Assembly (NCBI GenBank): GCA_965153355.1
Contig: OZ231127.1
Coordinates: 67,704,001-67,768,000 of the forward strand
Direction of reading: 5' to 3'
Source: Flaccisagitta enflata
Taxonomy: Eukaryota; Chaetognatha; Sagittoidea; Aphragmophora
Length of the DNA: 64,000 nt
The notes below the pieces were generated by a model, which was not told the DNA's origin, ran no database searches, and saw only the letters and a program-made list of their open reading frames with translations. Both the position numbers and the translations under genes were made by a program. Shown piece after piece: positions 44,687 to 56,850 of the stretch (position 1 is its first letter; every line of letters begins with the position of its first letter).

Positions 44687-44765
44687 TCCTTCTTTCTTTC
44701 TTTCTTTCTTTCTTTCTTCTCTTTCTCTCTTTCTTTCTTGCTTTCTTCTCTTTCTTTCTTACTTT
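44620..44765. repeat. (CTTT)n microsatellite
   Basis: About 25 units then imperfect; followed by a family A-like end AAGTCGCGGACTTGAAACTC at 44782. Confidence 0.95.
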
Positions 44766-45316
44766 TTTTTTCATTCTTTTAAGTCGCGGACTTGAAACTC
44801 TAAAAGAGGTTTTTCCATCCGTCTGTCCGAGAGATTTGAATTTTCGTGTGACTGTTTAGAAATTAAAAGCAAAATAGTCAAGTGAGGAGAATTTTCTTTT
44901 TCAGAAAGAAATTCTGCACTGTTGAACAGTTTTGTTTTTTTTTCGGGGGGGGGGGTTGTGCTGGATATCCTATGTTTTGTTTTTTTTTTTGACAAATTTG
45001 ACCTCACTCCCCCCCTCGAATTCTTTAAAAAACGTGATTTCACTTACTTTTTTATCCGGAATTTGAATCTGGCAACCGGCATCTAAGAGAAAAAACAATT
45101 CGAGACTCGAAAAGGTGGCGCAAAAGCGCCAAGTTTGAATCAAAAAAACAAACGAACAAAAGAACAAACGAATTGTTTCTCTTCGTTTTTTTCGAACCTC
45201 TTCTTCAAACAGAGGAAAAATTCAGAACAGCTCAACCTTGATATTGTGACTTTCAAAAAATCTATAGGAATTTCTTTTCTTTCTCTTCTTTTTATTTTTT
45301 TCCCGGTGCAGCGAAA
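44766..45316. other. Unassigned
   Basis: G9 run at 44945 and T runs; no gene. Confidence 0.35.
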
Positions 45317-45503
45317 CAAGGTCGGATACAGTCGCGTGCGGGTGGGCAGGGGCCGTTTTTTAGGTCACTTGATAATTAGGGCAGTAGCAGTGAGGCCAAA
45401 GACCGCAAAAAAAAAATGTAAAATGTGACGAATGAACCAACGGATAGATGGACCGACGGACCGACAACGCGGTGGGTGGAGTCGCGCAGCACGCGACTAA
45501 AAG
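45317..45503 (+). repeat. Family A repeat (A1)
   Basis: CAAGGTCGGATACAGTCGCG start (a short deletion removes CGGCTACCGA), GTGCGGGTGGGCAGGGGCCG, (GACCGACG) tract, hairpin GTCGCGCAGCACGCGACT, AAAAG. Confidence 0.87.
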
Positions 45504-45692
45504 ATGAAGGTATCTTTTTGTGTATTGAAGTCAATCTACGTTCACAATATGATGTATAGGTTCTAGTTTGAAAATATATTCTGAATAAATGTTTTTGAAC
45601 CCTAACATACTTTGATATAAAAGAAGAAAATGATAAAAAGAAAAAAAATGTTGAATTAGTGCTGCCTTTGTCGGCCCTGGCCCTGTGATTTT

Positions 45693-45831
<139 letters not shown>

Positions 45832-45989
45832 CTTACGTATTTATGCCCAAGAGTAAGAATGATCGATCAGTAGTGCCACTCGTCACAGTCGCCTCAATGT
45901 TTAGGCAACTTTTCAAGATGCGACCCTCGAACCCGGGACCCTTTTTTCCGCGCGCCTAGTTAAAGAAAACGGCGACTCAAAAGAGAGGA

Positions 45990-46245
45990 GAGAGAGAGAG
46001 AGAGAGAGAGAGAAATACAGACAGACAAGAAGACAGGGGTTTGGATAGACAGACAGACCACCAGACAGGCAGACAGACCACCAGACAGACTGACCGATAG
46101 ACAGACAGACAGACAGATATAAAAAGATGGATAGAAAGAAAGAGACAGAAACGAATGGAAAGGAAATTAAAAACATAAGCGAGGAAGGATAGAAAGAGAG
46201 ACAGAAGGAAGGAGAGAAATAGGGCAAGAAAGAAAGAAAGAAATA

Positions 46246-46304
<59 letters not shown>

Positions 46305-46316
46305 GAAGAAAGAAAG
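45990..46316. repeat. (GA)n, (GACA)n and (GAAA)n tracts
   Basis: (GA)n 45990-46013; imperfect GACA 46016-46115; (GAAA)n 46225-46316. Confidence 0.9.
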
Positions 46317-46591
46317 ACAAAAACACAAAGAATGAAATGAAGACGAAAAGGAAGAGAGCAATGATCGAAGATGAAAAAAAATGAAGCGAAGGGGTAAAGA
46401 AGAAATCCAAGTCTCCAAGTTTGACAGGAGTAAAATTTTTACCCCAGTTTTCTTTGAATGATGAACAACACTCTTGAAAATGACGAAAAAAGCACTAGCA
46501 GAATGGAAAAAAAGCGCACACTGAGACGTAGAGGAAATAGTTGCACATAACGCCCGGATATGTTTATCTCAAAATATATTTTTTGCTTTTG

Positions 46592-46792
46592 CTTTTTAGT
46601 AGCGTGCACGCGACTCAACAACCCGCTTTGTCCGTCGGTTGGTCGGTCGATCGGTCGGTTGGTCGGTCACACTTTACTTTTTTTATGATTTTATTTCTTT
46701 GACCTCACTGCTCCTGCCCAAATGGTCTGGTGACCTCAAATGTGGCCCCTGCCCACCCGCACGCGACTTCGGTAGCCGTGTATCCGGCCTTG
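46592..46792 (-). repeat. Family A repeat (A1), inverted, complete
   Basis: CTTTTTAGTAGCGTGCACGC at left; (GGTC)n; CTGCTCCTGCCCAAATGG; CCCACCCGCACGCGACTTCG; GTAGCCGTGTATCCGGCCTT at right. Confidence 0.9.
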
Positions 46793-46832
46793 TTTTTTTC
46801 GGAAGGGAGTGCAGGTAGGGGTTGTTGATTGA

Positions 46833-46939
46833 GTGATTGACGAAGATGTTCACGATGACGATGATGACGATCGCGATAACGATATTACCAAAATGATGAT
46901 ATTGAGTGTAGTAAAGATGATGATGATGATGATGATGAC

Positions 46940-46979
<40 letters not shown>

Positions 46980-47065
46980 ATGATGATGGTGATGGTGATG
47001 ATGATGATGATGATGATGATGTTGATATTGATATTGGCGTAGTAGTGAGTGATGGTGTGTGTGTG

Positions 47066-47099
<34 letters not shown>

Positions 47100-47100
47100 T

Positions 47101-47182
<82 letters not shown>

Positions 47183-47280
47183 CAACGATTTCGATTGTGA
47201 TGATAATAATGATGATGACGAAGAGGATGATGGCGAGGATGAGGATGAGGATGAGGATGAGAAGGGAGGAAGATGAGGAG
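46833..47280. repeat. (ATG)n microsatellite cluster
   Basis: Pure blocks at 46918-46976 and 47067-47180, with GATGAC and GAGGAT variants. Frames of D, M or S runs are artefacts. Confidence 0.97.
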
Positions 47281-47425
47281 GCATGTAAAAAAGGGGAAGT
47301 GATCGGTTATTCGCGTCAAGCGTTGGGCTTTGACTCGATCCAAGGTCGGCCTTTTGAACGTCTTTTTGAGTTTTTCTTGTTTCGACATTTTTGTGATGAA
47401 TCGATTTAGAATGAGACAAACGAAG

Positions 47426-47453
47426 GAGGAGGAGGAGGAGGAGGAGGAGGAGG
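47426..47453. repeat. (GGA)n microsatellite
   Basis: About nine units. 47454-47686 has (GATA)-like repeats and nothing else. Confidence 0.95.
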
Positions 47454-47686
47454 AATAAAAAGCGATATGAAAAACACTTCGAAAACTATGAAAGAAAGAA
47501 GCTTACAGTTACAGAGAGAGAGATGGTACATGAACAAAAGATAGATAGTTACATAGATGGACACAATAAATGAAAGATATATAGATCTATATCTGTAAAA
47601 CAATTGAAGCAGGCTAGGGTACTGTCACCTGTCTCATTATAAAATTCATCCATTTCCGAAAGTTGTTTCAAATTCAAATTCATGTA

Positions 47687-48288
47687 CAGTACGATGGAAG
47701 CAATGACGACCTAGACTGGAGGATAGATTTTAGGTATCTCAATTTCATTTGTATTATAAAAAAATTGAGATTTAAACTAATTAAAGGTTGCTCTATTGAG
47801 TGAAAATGTTTGCATCTCTCAAACTTTAGCTTGCGACTTGACCTCATCAAGACTTTATTTTTCGAAGTTTTAACTTATTTTAATAGATCAGGTGGAAAAT
47901 TTTATATCATTTTGAAAAAAAAATCAGCTCAATTGGTCTATTTTTATAGGTTTTATGGCCATTTTAAGTTTTGCCCAAAAACTAATTTGCATAACTTTCG
48001 TTCATTAAAGATAGCTGTAAAACCTGTAAAAATGATCCGATTGAACTGATTTTTTTGGAAACATATAAGATTTTTTGCCTAATCTGATGAACTAGGTTAG
48101 AACTTTGAAAAATGAATTCTTGATGAGGTCTAGTCACCATACAAATTGAAGTTTAAGAGACGCAAATGTATTCACTCAATAAAGCAATTTTTAATTAGCC
48201 TAGATGTCAAATATTTTATGATACAAATAAAATTAGAATACCTTAAATCTATCCTCCAGTCTAGGTCGTCATTGCTCCCATCGTACTG
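47687..48288. mobile_element. Tc1/mariner-like foldback MITE
   Basis: TA-CAGTACGATGGAAGCAATG at left; the right end is the inverse of TA-CAGTACGATGGGAGCAAT. Arms share GACGACCTAGACTGGAGGAT, TTAGACTT-like blocks and GACCTCATCAAGA over about 200 bp each. TA at 47685 and 48289. Confidence 0.88.
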
Positions 48289-48384
48289 TAGCTAGTAAAG
48301 GAACGCAACATTGCCTGTTGACCTAGCATCAGTAAGTCAAACATTCATCCATTCGAAGCAACCATCAAATCACAGACCGACAAA

Positions 48385-48553
48385 CAAGCCCAGGCGGGCA
48401 ACTAGATGCGTCATCTGCGTGATATCAGAGGAGGCGTAATGGACGGACGGACGGACGGACGGACGGACGGACGGACGGACGGACGGACGGACGAACGGAC
48501 GGACCGACGGACGGACAGACCCTCTTATGGAGATGCGATGACGCATTAAAAAG
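48385..48553 (+). repeat. Family B composite repeat
   Basis: CAAGCCCAGGCGGGCAACTA, GATGCGTCATCTG; an expanded (ACGG)n tract 48440-48510; CCTCTTATGGAG; ATGCGATGACGCATTAAAAA at the end. GATGCGTCAT and ATGACGCAT pair. Confidence 0.87.
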
Positions 48554-50684
48554 GTATTACTCACCCTACCTATGAATTGTTGACCAAGAATGAATAACTA
48601 TTTCCCTTTTTGTCGTTTTGTTTTTTATTGTAATTCTGTTTAAAACGAGTTGAATATTTGTCTTCTTTTTTTCTTTTAGCTTCCTGTACTAGGTTTACTT
48701 GGGATAATTGCTAATACGAACAGAATGATGAAGAAAAATCCATTCTTTCCACCTGGCAGGAGAATGAAAATGAGGTAGAGAATAAAAAAAAGGAAGGTGA
48801 TTAGTAGCTCACGTCTTCATGAGGATAAAACCCGATCATAAATTTAAAAGTGACTGCCCGAATTTGCAGAAAAAAAAAAAGCGAAAGCAAAGAAAGTAAG
48901 AAAGGTATGTTACTGGGGCAGAAGGAGATACGGCTATTATGGGGAAGAGGTAAATCTCCTGCGATTGGTTTATTGCCAGTTTTCCCCCCTCTTAAGCTCT
49001 GACTTGTTTATGATGGGAAGCGGGACGTATAAAAATGTCAGCCGCACTTTCCTCCCCCTCTTCCTCAGCCTCTCCTCATTCTCCTCCTCAACCTATCTTT
49101 CCTCTTTCGTCTTTCTCCTCCTCAACCTCTCTCTCTCCTCATCCTCCTACTCACCCTTTGCCGAGCTAAATGTGAGCTTTTTCTCTCCATTTTCTTTCCT
49201 TTCCATCTATTCTTTCTTTTTGTTTCCTTCCTCTTTGTTTTCCATTTTGTTTCCTGTTGTGTTATGTTTTCTCTTTCGTTTTTTTCCTTGCCACTCTCCT
49301 CTCATTTCTCTCTTTAAAAAATTTTCTTCTTTTCTTCTCACCAACATCTTCCTTGTTTTTTTCTCTTTTCTCTGCCTCCATTTTCTTTCTTCTTTTTTTC
49401 TGCACGTTCCCTTATTCTATCTATTCTATTCTTCTTTTCATTTCTTTGACCTTTTCTTTCTCTCTCTGCCTTGTTTTTTTTTCTTACGTCGTGTTAAATC
49501 ACATTTCGTGAGCTGCTTGATCTATAATTGTTGTTGCTCTCATTGCAACAAAACATTTTTTGTTCATAAGGTGTTGTTTTTCTGTTTCTTCCCCATTGCG
49601 TATGTATCGTTCTTAAGAACCACCCTCAACTTCGCGCCGATGAGGAGGCGAGATGAAAAAGTACAATCCTTGTCACGTGCTTTGACACAGAACTTGTCCT
49701 CACAGGCTCAACAAAGTCGCAGAATTTCCTCCACACTTGCTTTTCTTTGTTAACACACGGTTTTTGCCTTTGCCTTTTTTACGTACACGCGTTTTACGTG
49801 TATCAGTTTCGGTATTGGCAAGAGCGAGTTAATGTAATTGCACTAACATAAGCGTACACACCTGAAATTTATTGCACTTATGCGTTGTGCACGTCCGCTC
49901 TCAAACATCTTTTAAAATGATCTTTGGGGAGTTTCATAGGATAAACGTAGTACTTGTGATACCTATAGTAATAGTTTGGGTAGTTGTGTTGGTTATGGAA
50001 CTTTGATAGTTGTGGTGTGGAAATTTCGAACGATACAAAAAAATCATAATGACTGAACCACTGTCCACAAGTCTTTACGGCACAAACATGATTTTTTGTA
50101 TAGGCAGAAGTTCTACAGGGGACAGATGGAATGGAATAGGGGTGGAGGAAGAGGGATAAGAGGACCTTCCTTGAGAGGGGGGAAGGGTTGCTGGTAGGAA
50201 GAAATGAAAAGGAAGAAAAATAGAAGAAAAAAAAAGAAGAAGGAAAGTGCGGATTATTTAGTGGACCCCCAGAATGGAAATGCCATGAATCTGTCAGAGC
50301 ATTATAAATGGCTTTACTGTACAAGGGTCGTTCTTTTTCTTTCCCTTCAGCCATAAAGATACTGCCACCAAAGTTGCTTCCCCATTGTTCCCCCAACTTC
50401 ATAGGCGGAGGCAAAGGGATGAGGAGGAGGAGGAAGAAGAAGAAGAAGCAGAATAAAAAGAACAGGAGAAGGAAAAGGGTGAAAAGGACGGAGTTAGCGT
50501 CCGGGGCCCTAGGACAGCGTACAGCAAAAGCAGCGCTTAGCTGCATGAACTGTTGAACACATTTGTACTACCAAGTGAGCTGCAACAAAAATGGCACTCG
50601 GAGTAGACAGAATCGACATACAGCAAGAGGACAAGAAGAAAAAACAAGGCCGGATACACAGGCCCAGAAGGTGCGCCTGGTGTA
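48554..50684. other. Pyrimidine-rich and unassigned sequence
   Basis: 49000-49500 is a 0.5-kb C/T-rich stretch whose 262-residue Phe/Ser/Leu frame follows from composition. 50210-50500 is purine-rich on the same strand. No exon supported. Confidence 0.4.
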
Positions 50685-50793
50685 GAAGAAGAAGGAGAAG
50701 AAGAAGAAGAAGAAGAAGAAGAAGAAGAAGAAGAAGAAGAAGAAGAAGAAGAAGAAGAAGAAGAAGAAGAAGAAGAAGAAGAAGAAGAAGAAG

Positions 50794-50825
<32 letters not shown>

Positions 50826-50979
50826 GAAGAAGAAGAAGAAGAAGAAGAAGAAGAAGGGAAAGAATAGAAAATAGAGGGAGAGAAGAAAAGAAGAAGAAGA
50901 AGGAAGAAGAAGAAAATAAGAAGAAGAAAACCCTTATGGAAACGAGAGGCGGAGAAGGAGAAGAGGAAGATGAACAATT

Positions 50980-51076
<97 letters not shown>

Positions 51077-51100
51077 AAACAACGGCAAAAACAACAACAA
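50685..51100. repeat. (GAA)n and (CAA)n trinucleotide arrays
   Basis: (GAA)n about 55 units at 50685-50855 with a purine-rich tail to 50930; (CAA)n about 34 units at 50976-51078. A family A start (CAAGGCCGGATACACAGGCC) at 50646 abuts the first. Poly-Arg and poly-Gln frames are artefacts. Confidence 0.97.
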
Positions 51101-52829
51101 CAACAACAACACGAGACCAAACCGGCGTTAGTTTTCGAACGACGACCCCGTTCGTACCTCGGTTGCCCAAAAACAGTCGGTCATTTATCCCCACAAATGT
51201 CCTAACAACGATCAGTTGTGCGTGGGTCGCCATAACCCAGAAGCTTAAAAACCAACGGGTGCTACATCTATCAAACTGTGCGCCATAATAGACCAAACTG
51301 GTACGTTTATAGTATTGGATAGTGCAGGAATCAAATTCGAATTCAAGCAGCTACAGAAGGAAGGCAATATTGATTGTTAACCTAGCATCACAATGTCAAT
51401 TTCATCCATTCCAACCATATGCACCGAAACATATACCCACTACCAATACTTATACATTGCTAATGTAGCCATAATAACTGCCATTTCTTCTACATACAAA
51501 ACGGTCGTAAAACTCCTGCCAATTATCTCGGGAACATAAGTGGCTTTTTTTAAGTGCCAGCAAAAACCCACAAGCGAACCAAAAATCTTCTGAGATGATT
51601 TTTTTTGTTGTTGTTGAATTACATTCTACTGCAATTACAATAGAAGAAGAGAGTGCGCAAACAAAAGGCGCAATCTCGAGGCGATGAACCAATGGTTGCC
51701 TTCAATGAAGACTCTACATAGACGAAAAAGTGACATGGAAATATATGATACATCGTAAAGTTATGTCAATACAATTATGGGTCAAAATAAAAACTTCTGC
51801 TAAATTCCACATTCTCATACCACAATTGATACCAGGGATTTATTCAATTATGCAAGCTGAATACTGACAAATTACAAACAAGAGCTTTTCCTGGAAAGTT
51901 CTTCTTTGCGATTTTTCATTTCGCTGCAAAACTTGACTTCCAACAAACATTGTTCTCTCTAAAGCAGGAGTGCACAATTCATTTATGCAAAAATACACTC
52001 TTTGCGGCTGAGTACACAGTACCATGTATCAACACCATTAATAATCCTTGCTAAATGGAACGGGGGAAAATAATGATGGAAACCAACAAAAGGGGGGAAA
52101 GAATTGTTAGTATCCTTTCCCATTTTTCCAAAGCAAACGCAGAAAAGATCCTGTTTGCGCCTTCGGAGGAATTGATTGTATACACTTAAACCTCGCTACA
52201 ATGCAATGGGCGAACACATGAATATGAATTTTTAGTTTCTTCAAGTTATGTCATATTTGATATTGCAATATCATAAGTCCATCAATATCAGATAAATACT
52301 TTTTGTCCCTTGAGGTCCGTTATTGCGGCAGGCAACCTACCCTTTGGCTTTGCTATTGACCATCAACAACATCAATCAACCTCATAACTTCGGACCAACC
52401 TGCTAGCAAATAGACAGTCAGAAATCTACCGAAAGGTAGCAAGAAAGAGAGATAAACGGACAGAGATATAGAGCAACTAGCGGACAAACCAGCGGACAGA
52501 CAGACTGTGTTTCTACGCCGCATAACAAGCTAAAATACGATTGATAGCGTTGTCCGCGACCATGAGCTTGACTTAGTTTGATACTTTCGCCAATTACGAT
52601 AATTTCGCCATCACCTGAAAAAAAAAAACCAAAAAAAAACCAAAAAAACAAAAAAAAAAAAAAAAAACAACTTTTTGGAGGTTGGATCGTAAGTCTGTTT
52701 AACAAGATTTAACCTGATTTGAAGATAATTCATTTAATCATGTAGACCACTAAAAAAAGAAATCTTAGCCATGAATAATGCTTCGCTATTTCGCTACTAC
52801 AGTTGCCGACGATGTAAAGATGAGCGATC
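51101..52829. other. Unassigned
   Basis: 51340-51420 resembles the right flank of the foldback at 48290-48360 (AACCTAGCATCA, TTCATCCATTC). CTTAAACCTCGCTACAATGC at 52186 resembles a pogo-type end. A/CA-rich run at 52618-52670. No exon supported. Confidence 0.4.
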
Positions 52830-52910
52830 CAGCGGTCCAGCGGTCCAACGGTCCAGCGGTCCAGCGGTCCAGCGGTCCAGCGGTCCAGCGGTCCAGCGGT
52901 CCAGCGGTAG
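52828..52910. repeat. 8-bp tandem repeat (AGCGGTCC)n
   Basis: Ten units, one with A for G. Confidence 0.97.
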
Positions 52911-53049
52911 ATTGATTGCCAGGCAAACAGAAGGACGGACAGATGGTCTTGTAGTCATACAGCGAGACTCCTTGATGTATGATTTACCTATCTACCCTAG
53001 TTAAGTACCCCAACCCTGATCTGATGAACTGAGTATGAAAGGACATTAA

Positions 53050-53886
53050 TCGGGAAAAAAGTCGAAGTCAGTCTTCGACTTTTTGACATATTCGAGAGAA
53101 ACAGGGTTTTCATTTTCTTATGGGAAAGTTGGGGAACTCCTTAGGGCGATTGCACCCTTGGACGAAATTGATAGGGTAAGTAAATTTGATAATTCTCTTT
53201 CATTTGGCGCCAAGCAGAATGCTCTACGACAAATATTTTTCGCGCTATGATTTTTTAAAGATTTATTTATGAAAAATTTGAATAGAATTTTTTTTATTTT
53301 TTATGATTTTGTGTAGGATCAATAAAGGAGTATATTTATGTTTATGTGAGCATGCAAATACAAAAAGACATGTTTATGAGCACAGCTGCTCATCTGTGAG
53401 GGCGATTTTGAGCATTTTAGCTCATTTAGCTCACTTAGCTCAGTCTATTCTTTATGATTTCGAATATGATAATTGACTAAATATTTTCATACTTGCTTAA
53501 GCAAGCAATTAAAAAAACAAGTCAGTGAGCAGAGCTGCTCATCTGTGCCAGCGTTTTTAAGTATTCTAGCTCATTCAGCTCATTTAGCTTGCTCTTTTTT
53601 TCTGATTTTGAATAGGGTAGATAAATTAATGTTTTGATTTAAGCATGCGAGTACAAGGGAGCATATCAGTAAGCAAAGCTGATTGTCTGATTGAATTATT
53701 TTGAATATTTCAGCTCATTTAGCTCATTTAGCTCAGTCCTGATTTTCAATGCAATCAATACATACAATTGCTTTTGATTCGATCTAATAAAAAAAAAGAT
53801 TTCAATGACTGAAGATGAAAGCATGGTGAAAATTGACCACTGCTTACGACTTTTTTCCTCACGGCGACAGCCGCCATTACTGGTAG
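53050..53886 (+). repeat. Family D dispersed repeat, copy 2 (uninterrupted)
   Basis: Collinear with 18600-20009 minus its foldback insertion. Three ~185-bp internal units with TTAGCTCATTTAGCTCA. Confidence 0.75.
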
Positions 53887-54649
53887 TATTGTTTAAGGCT
53901 GAAAGTGGTTGTGCGCAGACAGAGACAAAGACAGTGAGACAGAGGCAAAGACAGACACAGAGAGAGACACAGACACAGATCCAAACACAGAGAGCTCCAA
54001 AAGACGGAGAAAGAATGATCAACGGTGGTAATTGTTTTGGGTTGAAAGTGCGGCTCCAAAACAAATCTAGCGGGAAAAAGTGTCATCTATTGATAACATC
54101 CTCTGGAAGGAGAGGAAGAGGTGGAGGCGGAAGATGAGGAGGATTTTGTGGCGGAGGAAGATGAGGAGGAGGATATGGTGGCGGAGGAAGATGAGGCGGA
54201 GGAGGGTCATCTATTAATAACATTCTCTTGAGGATCTCAACGCTCCAAACGCTCGCCCAAAACACAAAAATGATCGAGTGATTTTCATGGAACTTTCACT
54301 TCGTCTCATTCCTTTCCTTTCCTTTCCTTTTCTTTTTTTTTTTTCTTCTTCGTTCTTCCTTTCTTCTTTTCTTTTTTCTTTTGTTTCTTGCCTGATAGTG
54401 TGCGGAAGGAAAACCGCGGGACTATCATTTGTCTGGACGCATGGCGAAAGGAAGGAAGAAGGATGGCACGGCGCATATGAAGAAAAAGGAGAAGGAGGGG
54501 GGGGGGCGAGGGTAAACAAGAGCGAATGAAAAACTAGACAATAAAAACCAAGGCCGGATACACGGCATTCCAGTCGCGGACGGTTGGGCAGGAGCAGTTA
54601 ATGCGAAAACCGCTCGTAATTCAAAAATGTTACTTACTCACCAAGTTCT
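53887..54649. other. Unassigned, with purine tandem and family A start
   Basis: GGAGGAAGATGAGG-type tandem at 54110-54210; (TTTCC)n at 54306; CAAGGCCGGATACACGGC with CAGTCGCGGACGG at 54549-54600 is a truncated family A repeat. Confidence 0.45.
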
Positions 54650-54740
54650 AGAAGAAGAAGAAGAAGAAGAAGAAGAAGAAGAAGAAGAAGAAGAAGAAGA
54701 AGAAGAAGAAGAAGAAGAAGAAGAAGAAGAAGAAGAAGAC
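54650..54740. repeat. (GAA)n microsatellite
   Basis: About 29 units. Confidence 0.98.
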
Positions 54741-54798
54741 GAGGAAAAATCTATGCTAAAGTATGCAAGTAATCAAAAAGACATGTTTGATGATTTTT

Positions 54799-55425
54799 TG
54801 AAAGTTTGTAGAATCTACACTGTAGATGAATTGTGTAATTTTGGCTGATTGCGAAAGTCAAAAGGCCAATTCGACATCTCGTGAATGTATCATGTAATGT
54901 GTGATGATTTAAAAGTACACAACGATCGGAAATCATTACCAGTGATATTATGCTAAAATACTGATTCAATATGTAGTTTAAGAAATGTGAAATCACATCG
55001 AAAGAAAAGAAAAGTGGAGTTTGTGTAAAACATGAGATAAAAATAAACGCCTGATTGCTCTTAACATTTTTGTCCTTTTTTGATGGCGACATTCGTCGTC
55101 TGTCTCGGGATAGAGCTGTTTTAAATTCAATTCGAAAATCGTCTGAACTGGCGCCGTTACCACGATGACGCAGGAGAGCTGATCAGTGCGGACATCCGAG
55201 AATAATGACAAAGAGCTGATTTACATATTGCAACAACATTATCTATTTGTTGTATTAGCGATATGAACGCAAATGTTGGCAATTAGTCGGAAAGGCGTGA
55301 TGGTTCATCAATTCCTTGAAAGTTTGTAGATAAATTATGTAATTTCGGGTGATTGCGAAAGTCAAAATGCAAATTTGACATCTTGCTCGTCGTAAATCTA
55401 TCATGTGCAGTGTGAGAAATAAACA
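54799..55425 (+). repeat. Pair of ~110-bp direct repeats
   Basis: 54799-54912 and 55316-55425 share GAAAGTTTGTAGA, GATTGCGAAAGTCAAAA and ACATCTCGTGAATGTATCAT or close variants. Confidence 0.7.
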
Positions 55426-55721
55426 GTTTTAGAAGAATGTAATCATCGGAATATCCGATAGAGCTACTAAATGACCTATTCACTAAATCACGAACTCTGT
55501 TCTGGATAATAGGCCAGTCAAGGCCTATTTCACTGAAGCACTATTTGGTTTTTCAGTGAAATTGGAATTCGTGCTTTAGTGGATTGACTCTTTTCATACT
55601 GCAATGATTGAGTATAGATATATCAGTAAAATAATATTTGTTTTTATTTCTTTCAATTGAAACAAGAGAGGTTTTTATTTATTTCTAAACAGTCATCTTT
55701 AAATATCTCCATCTTTTTTCT

Positions 55722-55886
55722 TTTGAATCTTGTTTTTATTGTAAATATGTTTTTCTATCATTTTGATTTTTGTGTCCCTTAAGGAAAAAAATTCTCCTAC
55801 TTTCAATTTTTTTTCTTATAAATCTTGTTTTTATTGTAAATTTATCATTTAAATTTTTGTGTCTCTTAAGGAAAAAAGTTTTCTTA
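55722..55886 (+). repeat. Tandem duplication of ~80 bp
   Basis: Two copies of AATCTTGTTTTTATTGTAAA ... TTTTGTGTCYCTTAAGGAAA. Confidence 0.85.
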
Positions 55887-56640
55887 TCTGAAATTTTTTT
55901 TTCAAGGGATGAAAACTAAGTTGATGTTAGAATATGTTTTCTTTCTGATATTAATATACACTTAAGTAAAGAGAAATAAGGGGTGAAAAGAAAACAGTGG
56001 ATTTCTTGATTTCTTCAGATAAAAAAAGATTACTTAAATCTTTTTTTTCTGTGACAAAATCAGTTATGTTCAATTCCACTGAAGCTCGAATTGCAAAAAA
56101 CACTAGTTGTTTCTCATTTCACTGAAGCACTAGGGTGTGCTTCAGTGGAAATAATTCTAACTTAAGCACGAATTTCGTGATTAAGAGGATGCCTCCTACT
56201 AAATGACAGAACGTCATAACTCTCTCTTTCATTCTGCCCCTGATGTTGACGCCCAAAGTGGTATACGTAAATCTAGGCAAAATTGATCGCTTTTGATATT
56301 CTGCACTGAAAACTTCATCATGAAATTACAAGTCGTTTCACTTGCAGCCATGTTTTTCGGGCGACGGCGCAAAACATCCGATCAGTCCTGATCCCCGAGA
56401 TGACGTCTCAAAGATCAGAGGCTACACTCTTCAGAGGCCGTCGACCTCTCATTAGGCTCTCTAGATCTCTCTGCCAAGTGGAAGAAAGCTGTATAACCCG
56501 TGTCCTTCGGACTACCCCTCATGATTTCTTTCTGATCATTCCATAGTCAAACGGTAAGCCCCATTCTTGAAGGTTTGACTATGAAATTGCCCGCTCCAAT
56601 CACTTAATTTTGTTCAAATGTAACTCTGCACGTTATCGGG
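55887..56640. other. Unassigned with CACTGAAGC motifs
   Basis: TTTCACTGAAGCACTA and its variants occur at about 55528, 56078, 56118 and inverted at 56140. Hairpin TAGTCAAAC...GTTTGACTA at 56545-56585. No gene. Confidence 0.4.
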
Positions 56641-56850
56641 AGTCAGTCTTCGACTTTTTGACATGTTCCAGAGAAACAGGGTTATCATTTTCTTTTTAAG
56701 AATGTGCAAAACTCATTAGATCAAAGAGTCCCTCGGGCGAAATTAATAGGATAATTGATAGATAATAAGGTAAGTAAACTTGATTATTCTCATTCTTTTG
56801 ACGCCAAGCAGAATGTTCTTCGAATAATGTTATGCGAGTTATGATCTTTT
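56641..56850 (+). repeat. Family D fragment, copy 3
   Basis: AGTCAGTCTTCGACTTTTTG, GGTAAGTAAACTTGATTATT and GCCAAGCAGAATG match the first 200 bp of family D. Confidence 0.75.

Noticed and set aside
48965-49753. 262-residue Phe/Ser/Leu-rich open frame
   Set aside because: It lies in a C/T-rich stretch where stops are rare; no domain, no splice signals and no start context.
50591-51205. Poly-Arg and poly-Gln frame of 204 residues
   Set aside because: It is a translation of (GAA)n followed by (CAA)n; the same arrays give poly-Cys, poly-Ser and poly-Val in other frames.
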